This document shows, piece by piece, positions 1-13,044 of a stretch of 64,000 bases of DNA. The notes beneath the pieces are model-generated. The model was not told where the DNA came from and did not search any database. It saw nothing but the letters and a program-made list of their open reading frames with translations. Position 1 is the first letter of the stretch. Every line of letters begins with the position of its first letter. Origin of the DNA: Dermatemys mawii (lineage: Eukaryota; Chordata; Testudines; Dermatemydidae); contig ML677364.1 of NCBI GenBank assembly GCA_007922305.1, positions 19,306,538-19,370,537 on the forward strand, given 5' to 3'. The position numbers were made by a program, and so were the translations under genes.

Positions 1-329
1 CTGGTCACTGTGAAAGCACAATGCTGCTGACTGTTGGCTTTTCTGGATTGTTTGCAATCTGCTGAGATGTTTCAGATCACAAAACCTTTTAGGTTGTTTG
101 TTCTCCCTATAATTATTTGAATCCTTCCAGTGAATAATTCCTGTATATCATCTGCTCTCAGTTTCTGGTTGTTTCAAAAATATGATTGTCTAAAGTTGGT
201 CACATTCTTCTTTTGGCTAATATGAAAATTATTTTTTCTATGATACTGCATTCTGATTTTCTGTCAGGTTTTTCTCTCAAAGAACATATGAAAGTTTATT
301 CAAATTAAGATTTCTTTTTGGGTTTAGGC

Positions 330-545
330 CAAGGGTTCTCAAATGGGGCGGTTGGGACACGTCACAGAGTTGCAAGGTTATTATATGGGGGGTCGTGAGC
401 TGTCAGCCTCTGCCCCAAACCCTGTTTTGTCTCCTGTTAATGCTGTTAAATATATTAAAAAGTATTTTTAATTTATAAGGGGGGTTGCACTCAGAGGCTT
501 GCTATATGAAAGGGGTCACCAGTACAAAAGTTTGAGAATCACTGG
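330..545. mobile_element. hAT-like MITE, about 216 bp
   Basis: The ends are inverted: AAGGGTTCTCAAA at the left and TTTGAGAATCACTGG at the right, typical of hAT-derived MITEs in amniotes. No clear 8-bp target duplication is left, so the copy is old. No coding capacity. Confidence 0.55.
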
Positions 546-789
546 CTTGAAGTTGGGTGCATACTTAGTCAACTTGCTGAATCAGGGCCTTGGTTTTCAG
601 ATCTATTAATGGAGCTTGGTGAATAATAACCAGAAGTAATTCATGAATGTTTTTGAGATTTGTGAGAGGAAAATTTGCAAATAATTTACTTAACTAATTA
701 TTTAACCAGACCCTGCATAGACCTGGCTGAATAATGGGGGGGGGGAGGGAAATATTCACAAATATATTCAATTCATGGGAGGGAAAATA

Positions 790-1102
790 CAGTAGACTCT
801 CAATTGTCCAGGATTGGGTTAACCAGGATGTGGATTAACCAGGATGTCAAAAAAAAAAAAAAATACATGCAACTCGCAAGGTCGTCTCTGGCTTTGTTGC
901 CGCCCCAAGCACACACTTAAAAACCCCAGCAGGGCTCAGGACAGCCAGTAAACCAACACCCGCTCCTTCCCCAGCACAGGGTGGCTGGTGAACCAACCCC
1001 CCCACTCCTCATTTTGCCTATGGATGGTGATTATCCAGGATTATATTTTATTAATCAGGATTAATTTTTTCCCTATCATCCTGGATAATCAAGAGTCTAC
1101 TG
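790..1102. mobile_element. Tigger/pogo-like MITE with TA duplication
   Basis: The terminal inverted repeats begin CAGTAGACTCT at the left and end AGAGTCTACTG at the right; about 24 of 26 bases match. Each end is flanked by TA (788-789 and 1103-1104), the target of Tc1/mariner elements. The 313-bp body includes a poly-A run and no transposase. Confidence 0.8.
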
Positions 1103-2768
1103 TATTTAAAAAATACATTATTCGTGATTATTATTTGGCCAGCTCTATTTTAAGAATATACAACCTCTTTGAACAAATGCAAGTCTTCAAATGAACTTAA
1201 AAAATATCCGTGGCAGGCAAATATTTGTAGAGGATGTTGTAAAATGACCTATGTGATCCAGATTCAGGAAGACATAAGAATAAGATTCTTGTATGTATGG
1301 CCTTTGCAAAGGTGCAGGTCATGACTATCTGACTGATAAGAAAGATTATGGATTGTTATTATATATGGAAGGTTATCTTTTGATCTAAAACAACATCTTG
1401 TCCAGTAAACTGATGGTAAGAGAGTACGAATATGTTTATTGACAATATTTCATTCTTCATTCATGTCTCCTTTATTGATGGTAGTTGCAGTAGTTGAGGG
1501 CTAATGGCAACATTGATTTGCATCCCTTTGGAGACCTCTAAATGTAAGTTATTTTAAAAAGAGGTATATCAGCATATTAAGAAATATATAGAGTATTTCA
1601 GCTGACTTTATCCCATTTATGATCTTTGGCAGTCATATGGTTTGTAAATCAATGTGACATAACAAGGAACCTGAGCTCTCTTTGTATGAGGGGAAGAAAA
1701 GATTGTTCAAGCACAGAGAACTTCAGATCCACCTATTCTTAGTGACTGGCTCCAGCAAGTCTGACACATTATTGAGATGGATAGAAAGACTGACTTTACT
1801 TCAGCAGCAGACTCAAAATGTGTAAAAAATATGGTCTCTGGTTTTAAGTTGCATACTAACATTGATAATACTTATTAATTCTCTCACTTAATTTTAGTAA
1901 CTTAATTATTAAATTGTGTAGCTCTTAGTTTTTTCAATTAGGACCTCTATTTTTTGGCATAGCTTTGCAAGCCACAGTTCATTTTGGATTTAAAACTGGC
2001 ACACACAAAAATGAAGATTTGGTTTTATAATCCAACTCTTTAATAATCATAGCATAATATGCAGTTATATGCCTAAGATTTGGACTGCCCACTGTTCTCT
2101 GCTGTATATATATTTGGTGTGGGAGGAGGTGGTTCATTGGCATTCCTTCTTTGTGTATTCTCTGAGTTAAAGTTTTATTTTGCCAACCTTAACAAAAAAA
2201 CCCCTCCTTGTGAACCCACCTCATTATTGTTTTATACCAGAATATTGGAGGCTCTTTTATAAATAGAGAACTTAGGTGACTTCTACAACATGATTTTGTT
2301 TTGGGACCAGTATGGTTCTTTCAGCATTTCTTAGTATCTAAAATATAGCTTGAGGCTGTTTCCTTTTCCTCACATTACTATTCTTGTCTTGTTGGGGCAA
2401 GCAGTGATCCAGAAAGATAAGAACAGACAACATAATCTGGGATAGCAGCTAAATATAGAGAAGTTGGACTCCACATAATCTAGGATAAATCACTACTGCT
2501 TTAAATATAAAGTCTGGGATATTTCTACAAGGGTTACAGCTGCAGCAGTGCTGCTATGCTGCTGTAGTGCTGTACTGTAGACCCTTATTATAGCAACAAA
2601 TTGATTTTTCCTCACTGTAATAAATCCATCCCCTCAAGAGGCAGTAGCTAGGTTGACAAAAGAATTCATCCAGCGATCTAGCTTCATCTACAGTGGGAGT
2701 TAGGGTGACCAAGCTATATCACACAGTGTGTGAAATTTTTCACATCCTCAGTGATGTATGTGGTTCAA

Positions 2769-2863
2769 CCTATGTTTTAGATGTAAAAACCTATGTTGTA
2801 GATGTAAAACATATGTAAACCTATGTTTTAGATGTAAAAACCTATGTTTTAGATGTAAAAACA
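2769..2863. repeat. Minisatellite, about 20-bp unit
   Basis: Four near-identical copies of CCTATGTTTTAGATGTAAAA, one with G for T, plus a partial copy (ATATGTAAA) in the middle. Confidence 0.85.
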
Positions 2864-3323
2864 AAAATCAAGCAGTGTCTAAAGGGGATATCTTTGCATG
2901 GCACAGTTATGTGCAGGAAGATACGTGAAGAAATATTCTTGCAAATAGAATATTGACATCTAAAGCAGATCTGTGTGTGTAATTAGTAAGGAAATACTTT
3001 AATGATGGAAAGAATTCCTTCAGTACATTTTTTAATCAGAAGACTTGGAATATTTTAAAAATAATATATTGCATTTAGCAGTGCCTTTCTTCTTGTAAAT
3101 TACCATTTATTTATGTTTTGTCCCATTTAGGTGTCCATGGCCCAAACAGTAAAGGTGGTTTCCACCACCTACTTGGCACATCAACACTATGCTTATAGTT
3201 TAGGATATGACGTGAAAACAATCCACTATGTTCTGCATTTCTGAACGGGTATGAAGAACTCTCTAAGTGTTTGACTAAAAATGCCCACTTGGTTAGATTA
3301 CTTTAGGTGTGATTGGATAGAAT

Positions 3324-3447
3324 TAGGATAACCAGATGTCCCAATTTTACAGGGACAGTCCCGATATTTGAGGCTTTTTCATATATAGGCTTCTATTACC
3401 TCCCACCTCCTGTCCTGATTTTTCACATTTGCTGTCTGGTCACCATA
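3324..3447. mobile_element. 124-bp hAT-type MITE, copy 1
   Basis: The ends are TAGGATAACCAGA and TCTGGTCACCATA. Flanking 8-mers GATAGAAT (3316-3323) and GATAGGAT (3448-3455) match 7 of 8, fitting a hAT duplication. It is the same family as 10816-10944, 60546-60674 and 61190-61314. Confidence 0.75.
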
Positions 3448-3659
3448 GATAGGATCAAAATAAACAGTAAAGGTATCGTGCAAGGAAAATATGCAATGAT
3501 GAAACAGACAAAATCAATTTAATTTGAGATTTAAGTTCAAAGGAATATCCCAAACTATATTGCATTGACTAAAATAGGAGAGGACATTAAATGGGAGAGA
3601 GCTTAAGGGAGGAGAGCTGCAAAATTTTGGGTTGCCTGCTACCTAATTTAGGTCTAATG

Positions 3660-3780
3660 TGTCCTTTGCTTAGGGCTGGGATTGTCTCTCTTCTGTGTCT
3701 GTACAGTCCCCAGGACAATGGGTCCCCAATCCCAAATGGGGAATTTGGGTGCTACCATAATATAAGCATTTAATAATAAG
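3660..3780 (+). mobile_element. SINE 3' tail
   Basis: TCTGTACAGTCCCCAGGACAA and GGGTGCTACCATAATATAAG, ending in AATAATAAG, match the tail of the SINE at 29745-30015. Confidence 0.5.
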
Positions 3781-3932
3781 GTGTATGATTCAGCATGAGG
3801 GAGCTCAGTGGGTGTGAGCCTGTTGCTGAGGAGGTTCAGTCCCCTGCAATGGAGAGTTTCATCTTGGGTATCATTACCACTTGAGGAACACAGCTGTCAT
3901 GGTATGTCATTTTTGCAAAGAGGTGATCCTTA

Positions 3933-4219
3933 TGGGCTTGTCTATATAGAGCAGTGTGCACACTAGAGAAGAGTGATTTTTAAAGTGCACCAGTGTGTTG
4001 CGTGTTAAATGGCCTATGTAGATCCTGCTGGTACAACTAGAAGTTCCCTAGTGTGTGTTAATCTAGCATTGTTTGAAACAGCACTACCTTAATGTTCACT
4101 ATGGAATTTTTAGTTCATGCCAGCAGGGTCTACACAGACCAATTAGTGCACAACACATTGGTGTGCTTTAGAAACCTCAACTCTCTGGTAAGCATTGCTA
4201 CTCCATGTAGACAAGACCA
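3933..4219. mobile_element. Harbinger-like MITE, degraded
   Basis: The left end TGGGCTTGTCTATAT and right end ATGTAGACAAGACCA are inverted repeats of the GGCYTTGTCTACA type that recurs in this window. A 3-bp duplication is not clear. The ORF at 4092-4289 lies inside and is not a gene. Confidence 0.5.
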
Positions 4220-6219
4220 AAGTCATCCTGGACAAAGACCATTCAGAGTCCTGAAGAACAGGTTCAAGGCCTTACACCAGAAAAGGTAGTGGACAGAAAG
4301 CCTGAACTGTGTGTGTAGAGCAATGGTGTGAAATGTTTTCATTGCCCAGCCTTACTTAGGAGAGGAGCTGCAATGTATCGTACCATCTGAAACTTTTTGT
4401 GGCATTCATTTTCAGCACCAGGTACTGTACATAGCAGTAGTCAAGTCTGAAGTTGACTAGTGCATGGCCAACACCCACCAGGGTCAACACTCAACAAGGC
4501 ATGATGCTAACTCCTACCCAGTCAAATTTCCCCAATCAATTTTTAGACTTGGCCCCACATTACTATATGGTATCTATTGGGCACTCCTTTCAGCACCAAC
4601 ATGACACCTAGCCACAATGAAAATATACAGTAGATATTCTTCCTTCACGATCTGTTTGCTTGTTGGGAGGAAGATATTCATTTCTTTCTTTTTCCAGCAA
4701 TAAATTGAGAAATGTAAAAAATTCCATCACTTAAAACAATAAACCCTAAATATAGGTTGAGGAGATTTTATTATAGTGCTTCCTGTAACTTAAAAAAATA
4801 CTGTAAGTCGAAAGTCAGTGGCTGGAAGCTAGTGGGTTTTTTTTTCTGTTTGTCAGATCTCATGACGTGTTCTGTGTTTATGTTTAATCTTGTTATCTCA
4901 ACACTAAGTTTCTTGGCTGAAAAATCATTTATTCCAGGTATCAAATGTTTCATTACAGTGAACAATTGTAGGATTGCTCTCAGCACAGAAGATAGCACTG
5001 TGCCAAAAAAAAATCAGCATTTGCTTCAGATTCTAAAACCTGAGCTGCTAAGGTTCCAGCGGATTAGGTTTCTCAGAGCAAGTGAAATCAGATTGATTTG
5101 TAACAAGAAAGATAGAAGCTCTGAAATTCATTAAAAGGCACATTTATGCCTTATTATTCCTACACACTGCTTGTTCTTTTGAGAAGTTTAGCATTGTTTA
5201 TGTACGTACCCAATTGCTAATTGATAGTAAATTCTTGGAGGACAATAAGCAAGGGCAAAATGTTAAGGAATCTCAGTATAATATTAAAGATAAGGAATCC
5301 ATTGAGAAACTTCTGTCATGGAGGGGTTCTGCCCTTTTTATTACAAGTTTCTCAAGAGAAGTGTATTTTCTTCATCTGTTCTATATAATTAGTATCAGAT
5401 TCAGATTCTGTTTGTGAATCTTACCCTAGAAACAGATGTTATGGTGTATGGTGGAACAGAGACATATTCTGGACATTATGTATCCTGCTTTGGTTCTCGT
5501 TTCTACTACATGTTTTTTCCTTAATTCTGCCACAGCACTGTAATCTTACCTAAATAGTCTTCAGCATGTGTCTGTAGCTATTTAGCTTGGTCTTAAGTAA
5601 TAAATGCATTAGGGTCAGGGATAGCTTTGACTTCTTTAACTGTTTTAAACCTGTTATATTCCCTCCATTTTCTAATGTTGATTGATTTTGCTTGTCTTCT
5701 GTGGTATTGTCTTACCTTGTATATCTGACACCTTCTCTTTTACTGGTTAGGTAACAATATAACTTCTTTTTATTTTTATTTTTAAATTGCTGTGGTAGAA
5801 TATCTCAAATATTGTCACAAGTTTTGCATTTGTACCCAAATTAATTGAAATGGATTTTAAGGATTTTTATGGCAGAGCTGGACTTAATATTTTTAGTCCT
5901 GACCCATACAATTTGATGCCCTCCTGAGAGGGAATGGATGAAGGAACTGGTTGGTATTCAGAACTGATTCAAGTCCTGTCTTGGTGGGGTTTTATTTGTT
6001 TGTTTACTTTCCCCCCTTTATCCTGTCCTTTAGAGATTGGTTTTCTACCTCCTGAAGCATCTGACCTCCTTTAAAGTGAAGGCGAGTGTTGCTTCAAAAG
6101 CTAGCCAGCAGGTGAACTTGGAAAGTGGGTGGTGTGAAATTAATTGAAGTGTTGAGGGTCAGTACAAGACTTTGCAGACCACATAAAGTCTGCACAGGGA
6201 GATGCTTAGTGCTTGTGTC

Positions 6220-7204
6220 TGTGATGGGGTGGGCTAGGTCCAAAGGCCTCAGCTGGCGGCCTCAGGGTCCTACTACACCCCATCCCGGAAGGGAGTAGTA
6301 AAGAAGACATCCCAGCTGCCTAGAGTAAGCAGCCAATGAGAGGGACTGCAGGGAGCAGGCAGTCAGGGCCCAGGAGGGCCATATAAAAGAAGAGTGCTAG
6401 AGTCAGTCAGTTGCTGTCTGGAACTGGAGGGTGAGGACTGTGTTCCTAACTGGCGGAAGGAGCAACAGGACCACGGACAAATCAGTTGCTGGCGGGGACT
6501 GGGGGAGCAAGAGAGAGCTCCTGACTGACTGCTGGGACTGAGTACAAGACTTCAGTCCTACAGTAAGGATAAAGCATTTGAGAAGGTGCTGGGGCCATAG
6601 GGAAGTGGCCAACAGGATAAAAATGCAGTTTAGTTTAAGGGACACAGTGGGCAGCTACTATTTGTAGGGTCCCTGGGCTGAAACTTGGAGTAGTGGGAAG
6701 GCCTTGATCCCTGCCACAAGCTGCTAGAGAAGTTGCCAGACTATTGAATTGGGACACACACCCCGAAGGGAAACTGAACTGTTTAATGGCCCAGCTGGAA
6801 AGGGAGGAAGCCCTGGGGGCACAGCCCCATATCAGGGTGAGGGACTATTTGAAGGCTAGCCCAGAAGGAGCTGTGGGACTGAATAAGGAAAGAGTCCAGG
6901 GGGTGGGAGCTTCAGGAAGACAGTGTCTCCCAGAGTCAGCCCTATGGCCCCATACGAGGGCCAGGACTATTTTATGAGAGAGCCCAGGAAGGGTTTCATA
7001 GATACCAATGGAAGGATACTGTCATAGACCCCTTCTGCTGTAAACAGTCCATGGCGGGAACTGTATTATTTCACATACAGACTATGTGTGTGAGACTTAG
7101 CCAGAGGGCTTTGTTGAAAACCCACCTGAGAAACCACCGACAGGGATCACTGCAGACTAACTGATCAGGGGGCCCCTGCAAGAGCTGGGTAGTATGCTGT
7201 CACA
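6220..7204 (+). mobile_element. Solo LTR, about 985 bp
   Basis: The element starts TGTGATGGGG and ends GCTGTCACA, a TG...CA unit with inverted ends. Flanks GTGTC (6215-6219) and GTGTT (7205-7209) look like a 5-bp duplication with one change. A TATA-like ATATAAAAGAAG occurs near 6380, as expected for an LTR promoter on the plus strand. Text shared with 43669-44327 (GGGTCCCTGGGCTG) links the two. It is an old retroelement or endogenous-retrovirus LTR; no internal gene remains. Confidence 0.6.
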
Positions 7205-8651
7205 GTGTTTGACAGAGAGTAGCTTCACTGGGGGAAAAAAGTGTCCTCAATTCAGGTTAGCTAACTCACTTTAAAATAACAGTGAAGACATGGACCCTCA
7301 GGTCGGCAGCTCCAGTTCATGCCTAGAGGGGAGCCTGGAGCTGAACTAAAGTTGCCACTCCAGATTAGAACTTGAGTTGCCTTGTCTTTACAGCCATTTT
7401 AACTGGAGCTAGCTAGCTGACATTAGCTAACCTGAGTTAAGAACACACCTTTTGATTTTTGTTTCTTTTTGCAGTGAACCATACCCCCTGTGGCCATGCA
7501 AAGGAGCCTGCACAGGCCCTACACTTTGCTGAATATATCTTTTCACAGGCCTACCTAGAGCAGTATGGACTCCCCATTGGAAGTGGGTTAAGGATGAGGG
7601 CTCCATCAAGTGCCACTCAGACACGCACATCCTCAGTGATGGCTGGAGGGAAGTGCCTGGAGCAGGGAGGGGCTGGAGAACAGTGGCAGGAAGGGCTGTG
7701 GAGTGACAGGGGAGGGAGAGAAGCCAGGGCCAGGCAACTGGAGGGGAACCGGGCAGTGGGGAGGGCCAGCCACACTGACTCCTAGAGACGGGGCAGTGGC
7801 GGAGCACCTCTCCCCTCAGCAGGTAGGCTCAGTGCCACGTTGGCCCCCATCCCTGCTCTGGAACTCGCGGGGCCACTGCACAACTCCCAGCCCTCTGATT
7901 TTTGCATAATCCCCTCCCGATCCTCCTCCCTCAGGCCAGGACAGGGTTGATCTTCTCTCCCAGGTTGCTGCTCCTCCACTCATTGGACAGGAACCAGGAG
8001 AGCAGAGGCTTGTGAGTGGCTGCGAAGTGACCAGCAGTTCTGGATAGTAACAAAAGTCCTGGGAGAAAACTGCTGAGCTGCCCGGGCTGTGCTATCCCAA
8101 GTGAGTAGCACCAGCCACTTCTGGGTCTGTTTCAACACACCAGGCAGATGACACACCAGGGAACCCAAACTGGGAAACCTGGGCTCAGGGATATTGGGGC
8201 TGGGGAGAGAGCGAGTGACTTCTCTGGATACACAGGCATGTCTGATTCTGATTTTAATTGCACTTCAACTCTGGACATTGCATTGTTTCCTCTTTTCTTT
8301 CTTGCTCCTGCAATTCCTTGGAGAGACATCCTAGTTATTATCAACTACTTTTTAAAAAAAATGTTGCTATAAATCAATCAATCAATCAGTCCATTCTGTC
8401 AGGAAAACAGATGCAATATAGTCTAAAAAAAGAAATGATTAATCAACTGTTGATTCTCCAAAACAACAATAGTTATTTTCTGTGTAGGTTTTAAAAAGCA
8501 CAGCCTTGTGCCACTAAAACTCATGTAATTAGATTTTATTAAAAAAAAAAATGATGAATTAAAATAAACCGAAGATGCCCTTTGCATCTTACAAGTTTCC
8601 ACTTGGAAACTAATTAAGTGCTACCTGTAGAGAATATTCAAGAGTCTAGAT

Positions 8652-9280
8652 AAGGGGTGGGCAAACTTTTTGCCCCAAGGGCCACATTGGGGTTAAAAAT
8701 TATACGGAGGGCCGGATAGGGAAGGCTGTGCCTCCCGAAATAGCTTGACCCCGCCCCTTATCCAACCCCCACCCACTTCCCGTTGCCTGACTGCCCACCT
8801 CAGAAGCCCTGACCCATCCAGAACCCTACCCCATGGAAGTCCCCCTGTTCTTTGTTCCCTGACTGCCCCTCCCGAGATCCTCACCCACCCTAACCACCAC
8901 CCCCTGAAACCCCACCCCCATCTAAGCCCCCTTGCTTTGTTCCCTGACTACCCCCTCCCGAGATCCTTCCACCCTAACCACCACCACCTGAGACGCCACC
9001 ACCTAACCCCCACCCCCGCTTACCTTAGTCAGCCAGGCGCTCCTCAACCTGGCCCGGCCAGGAAGCGCAGGGCCCTGTGGCTCCCCGCGCTCTGCCTGGC
9101 CCCGCGGCTCCCTGTGTTCCGCCCAGCCCCGCGGCTCCCCGCGCTCCCCCCCGGCCAGGGAGCGCGGGGCAGGCTGTGCCGGGCCCGAGAGCATGGGAAC
9201 CGGCGGCAGGCTGTCCCAGCCCGAGCTCGTGGGCCGGATGAAAATGGTGTGGCCCGCGGGCCGTAGTTTGCCCACCCCTA
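8652..9280. mobile_element. Large hAT MITE, 629 bp
   Basis: The left end AAGGGGTGGGCAAACT and right end AGTTTGCCCACCCCTA are inverted. A perfect 8-bp duplication GTCTAGAT flanks it (8644-8651, 9281-9288). The interior is very GC-rich, with two copies of a unit containing TTCCCTGACTRCCCC and CCCGAGATCC. The long ORFs here (8745-9266 plus, 9003-9329 minus) come from stop-poor GC-rich repeat and are not genes. Confidence 0.88.
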
Positions 9281-10815
9281 GTCTAGATAAACTACTTGCA
9301 TATCCAAAGAAAGTGGTTTCTTGCAGCAAAAGACTGATCTTTGTGGATACATATGTTGTTTGATTTTGGATCTTTCAGCTTTGCTCAAAACACTTCCTAA
9401 ATAAAGGGGTTTGGTATTAATCTATTTTGGTCCTTCATTTTATGCCAACTCTGGCTCCTGTTGCAAAAACTCCCATGAACTTTGATGTGCTGAGTAAGCT
9501 GGCAAATGTTGACCATCACTTCAGTTTGTAGAAATAGCAACTCACTGAGATAATGTAACAGTCAATACTGCATTTCTGTAAGCTCCATGTAGTTTCACAA
9601 TCCACTGTGTTAGAATCAGGTTACTTTCTCCTTGTGAATATAAATGCACTATGTATTTTTTAATATGAGGAGAACACTTTAATGGAGTATGTACTGCTGT
9701 TAGTACTGAAGTAATTTCCTTTCAAATATATGCTGTATGTGTGTGTAACTCACTTTAAAGAAGACTAATAGGAATTCTAATTTTCAGATAGAATGCTTTT
9801 CTAGCAGGTCTCAGCTATGAAACTTGTACATAAAGATTTGGATTTTGTTTGCAGATTTCACGTTAATAGAATATTGTATACAAATACTTCACTGCACAAT
9901 TATAGTCCAGATGGTTTGTTTTCAAAATGACAGATTGAACATTTCATGTTGCCAGACAGTGAGTAGACTGAATTTTATTTGTTGAACTTGAAGGTGACAA
10001 TCCAGGTTTAAATATGCTGCTTATTGTGAATTATTTCAAAAAACTACCTCTGAGGCCAAATTTGCCATGGTTAGGCTAGTGAGAGTTTTCCTTAACTTTC
10101 TGCTCAAGTGAGAAACACAGACTTTGGCCCTTGTTTAAACTGCTGCCTTACCATTAATGAAAAAAATAACATTTGGCTAAACTATACTATATACTGTGTG
10201 AGGGTGATTTATATCTAGGTTTTTGTTTCTACCAGAGTGGATTTGATTTAAATCACTAGTCAGGAAGACTCGATTTAATTATGGATATGTACATAAAAGT
10301 ACATTCTTGATGGCTGTTATAACCTTAATACTTATTCTTCACAACTCAGAGTTAGATGTAGGTTTCATTTTTAGAAGGTACGCACTATACATTTTTAAAC
10401 TGATTTTAAAAACTTTTCAGATTAGTTTTATAGCTATGTCAGAAAATAAATGATTGTTTGGTTATTTCATTTACCAAAGGTAATTGAAGCATATATTTAT
10501 GAAGTCACTGGGAGGTGAACTCTCCAGTTCAACAGGTTTATCATTAATATTTGGAGGATTTTCTTGCCATGCTGTATTAGGAGGAGAACATAACCAGGCA
10601 GACATTTAAATTGTTTTATTTAACTTAAACAACATTAAGTATGCTGGATTTTTTTCTTCAACAGCAAACATATACTATTTTAACAAAACAAGCATATGTC
10701 CCTCGCATCTCACATTTATCTCCAAACTTCTTGTCCAGATCACTCCATCCCCAACAATCTTCTGTTTGTGGATTTTTATATACCCGGGTTTCTACTAGTG
10801 GCACACATCTTCACA

Positions 10816-10944
10816 CAGGGTGACCAGACAGCAAATATGAAATATTGGGACAGGGGGTGGGGATGGGGGATAATAGGAGCATATATAAGAAAAAGACCCA
10901 AAATCAGGACTGTCCCTATAAAATCGGGACATATGATCTCCCTG
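10816..10944. mobile_element. hAT-type MITE, copy 2 (opposite orientation)
   Basis: It begins AGGGTGACCAGACAGC after one base and ends in GATCTCCCTG. Flanks TCTTCACA and TTCTCACA match 6 of 8. Internal GGACTGTCCCTATAAAAT is shared with the other copies in reverse orientation to copy 1. Confidence 0.7.
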
Positions 10945-12169
10945 TTCTCACATTATCTCAATATTGTTGCACGTAAGAAAAACCATTCTGCATATGGATG
11001 GAAAAAATGAGAGTGAACATTGTTCAAGACCCTTCACAACCACCAATGAGGTGATTTCGTGTCCACTGGCCCAGTTCATTGTCTGAAATAGTTGCCACTG
11101 GGGAACACAAATGGGAAGGGACTCTACAAAAGTCCCATGGCTTGGCCCTGGCAAAGACTTCATTCCACTACTTTAGATCTGGAATATTCAAGTTTGTGCA
11201 AATGGAATGTATTTTAGCCTGGGAGAATTATTTGTTTGGGCAAATTTTTAACTTCTTAAAAATTCCTACCTAACATTGCTTGAAAAGGTTCTTAAGGATG
11301 TGACTTTTTGACACAGCCATTTCCAAGATCTGGCACAAACACTGGAGCAATCAGTGTAATACAAGTATTAAGATATCCGTTATGGTAATAAGTTTGAAAC
11401 CATGTTGCAGGCCTGCCATGGCTGTTTAAAAGCTTTCAGGAGATACTTTGGAATAATTGCACTTAATTGTTGCAGATAAATGTTGTTATTTTAAGCTATC
11501 CCCATTCCTTTCAGGACCGTATTTTCTGGTGGTGTAACCCTGCTGAAACCAATAGAATTGTGCTAGAAGACTTTGACCCTAAATCACAAGGCTTAAACCA
11601 ATGTTGGCAGTTAAAGGCCTGCCCAAAAATGTGGAATTGCTGGCTTGCTTTGTATCAGTTTATGCTTCAGGAGAAAGCTGGAGTGAAAAGATTTCAGTCA
11701 GTGCTGTTGCATTCCTAGCCAGCAGCTTCAGTCTGCTCAGAGTAAATTTGTCAGTGGAAATTAGAACTACAGAGGGTTGGGGGAGAGAATGGCTTTTTAT
11801 CCATGCATTCGCTGAGTGGGAAGACCCTCCACTACACTTTGAAACTAATTCACCCATAATGCATCAGTTTAACTATCAAGTAACAGCATTTGTTCTATAC
11901 TATAGCCTGGCAGCAGTACATCATAATGCCTAGATTCTGAGGCATTTATCTACATCCCCAATTTTATAGGCTAAAGGAAAATTATACCTCCCTAGAATTA
12001 TTGGAGCATGACAAAAATAGTGGCTAAACAAGAGCCATCTGACATTTGTCAAAGGCTTTGTGAAAGCTTAAATAAAGTTCCTCACAAGAAGCTGTTAAAG
12101 TCAGGGGTGACAGGCATGAGTATTGTCATGAATTAGAAACTGGCTATAAGATAAGAACACATCAGGAAT

Positions 12170-12672
12170 GTGCAGACAGATTTCAGTGTGGCAGAAGTTT
12201 ACATGGGAGGTTGCAGTAGGGTGGCCCAAGATCTATTTTAGCACAATTCATTTAATGTATTCATTAACGAGCTGGGAAATAGTGAAAAGAGAAGTGGCAA
12301 AATTTGCAGACGATGCACAACTTAGACTATTCACTAGAGAAGACATAGGGGTACTTCAGAGGCACCTATCCATTTCACAAACGGACGGTACAATGGCAAA
12401 AAAAAATCATGGTTGGCAAATACACATAAGAAGGAATAACAACTACACTTCCACCTTGCTATGTTCTAAATTAGCTGTAACTGCTCAAGAAAAAGGCCTG
12501 GGCGTCATTGTGAACAGCTCAGTCAAAATAGACGTTCAACGTGCAGCAGTAATTATTTTTGTTTTGTTTTAAAAGTGGAATGTATAAAAATGAATGGAAG
12601 ACAATGCCAACATATTATAATGCCACTTTATAGAAATCTATGGTACAACCTCACCTGGAATACTGTGTTCTC
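12170..12672 (+). pseudogene. CR1-like LINE reverse transcriptase remnant
   Basis: A decayed reading in the plus strand carries EVAKFADDAQLRLF, where ADD is the catalytic RT box. It continues EKGLGVIVNSSVK and, after further decay, KSMVQPHLEYCV at about 12635-12670. These are the order and motifs of CR1-clade LINE RT C-terminal regions. The match stops abruptly at 12673, where a Penelope element begins. There are several frame breaks; not functional. Confidence 0.6.
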
Positions 12673-12742
12673 AGATCAGAGGGGTAGCTGTGTTAGTCTG
12701 GATCTGCAAAAGCGACAAAGAGTCTTGTAGCACCTTATAGAC

Positions 12743-13036
12743 CAGGAATCGGCAACGTTGGCACGCAGGGCTGCAGGGTAAGCACCCTTAGCGGGCCCCG
12801 CTGCTTTATTTACCTGGTTTTTCTCCAATCGTGGCTCCCACTGGCCCCGGCTTGCTGTCCCAGTCCAAAAGGGGCTGTGGGAAACGGCGGCCAGCACTGT
12901 GCTGCTTCCCGCAGCCCCCATTGGACTGGGATGGCCAGTGGGAGCCATGATCGGCGAACCACCAGGTAAATAAAGCAGCAGGGCCCGCTAAGGGTGCTTA
13001 CCCTGCGGTCCCGCGTGCCAACGTTGCCGATCCCTG
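12743..13036. mobile_element. Fold-back hAT MITE inserted in the Penelope element
   Basis: The ends are CAGGAATCGGCAACGTTGG and CCAACGTTGCCGATCCCTG. A perfect 8-bp duplication TTATAGAC lies at 12735-12742 and 13037-13044. The two halves are inverted copies of each other over about 100 bp (both hold GGGTAAGCACCCTTAGC or its complement). Removing it rejoins the Penelope end. Confidence 0.9.
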
Positions 13037-13044
13037 TTATAGAC

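Noticed and set aside
4757..5134. 125-codon ORF that might be an upstream ATP10A exon
   Set aside because: Does not resemble the TM1-TM2 region of P4-ATPases and has no splice-compatible conserved block.
7427..7807. Overlapping 126- and 108-codon ORFs on both strands
   Set aside because: Non-coding GC-rich stretch with ORFs on both strands and no conserved motif.
8745..9266. 173-codon plus-strand ORF, Pro-rich
   Set aside because: It lies wholly inside a GC-rich hAT MITE with defined ends and 8-bp duplications; low-complexity composition and no family resemblance.
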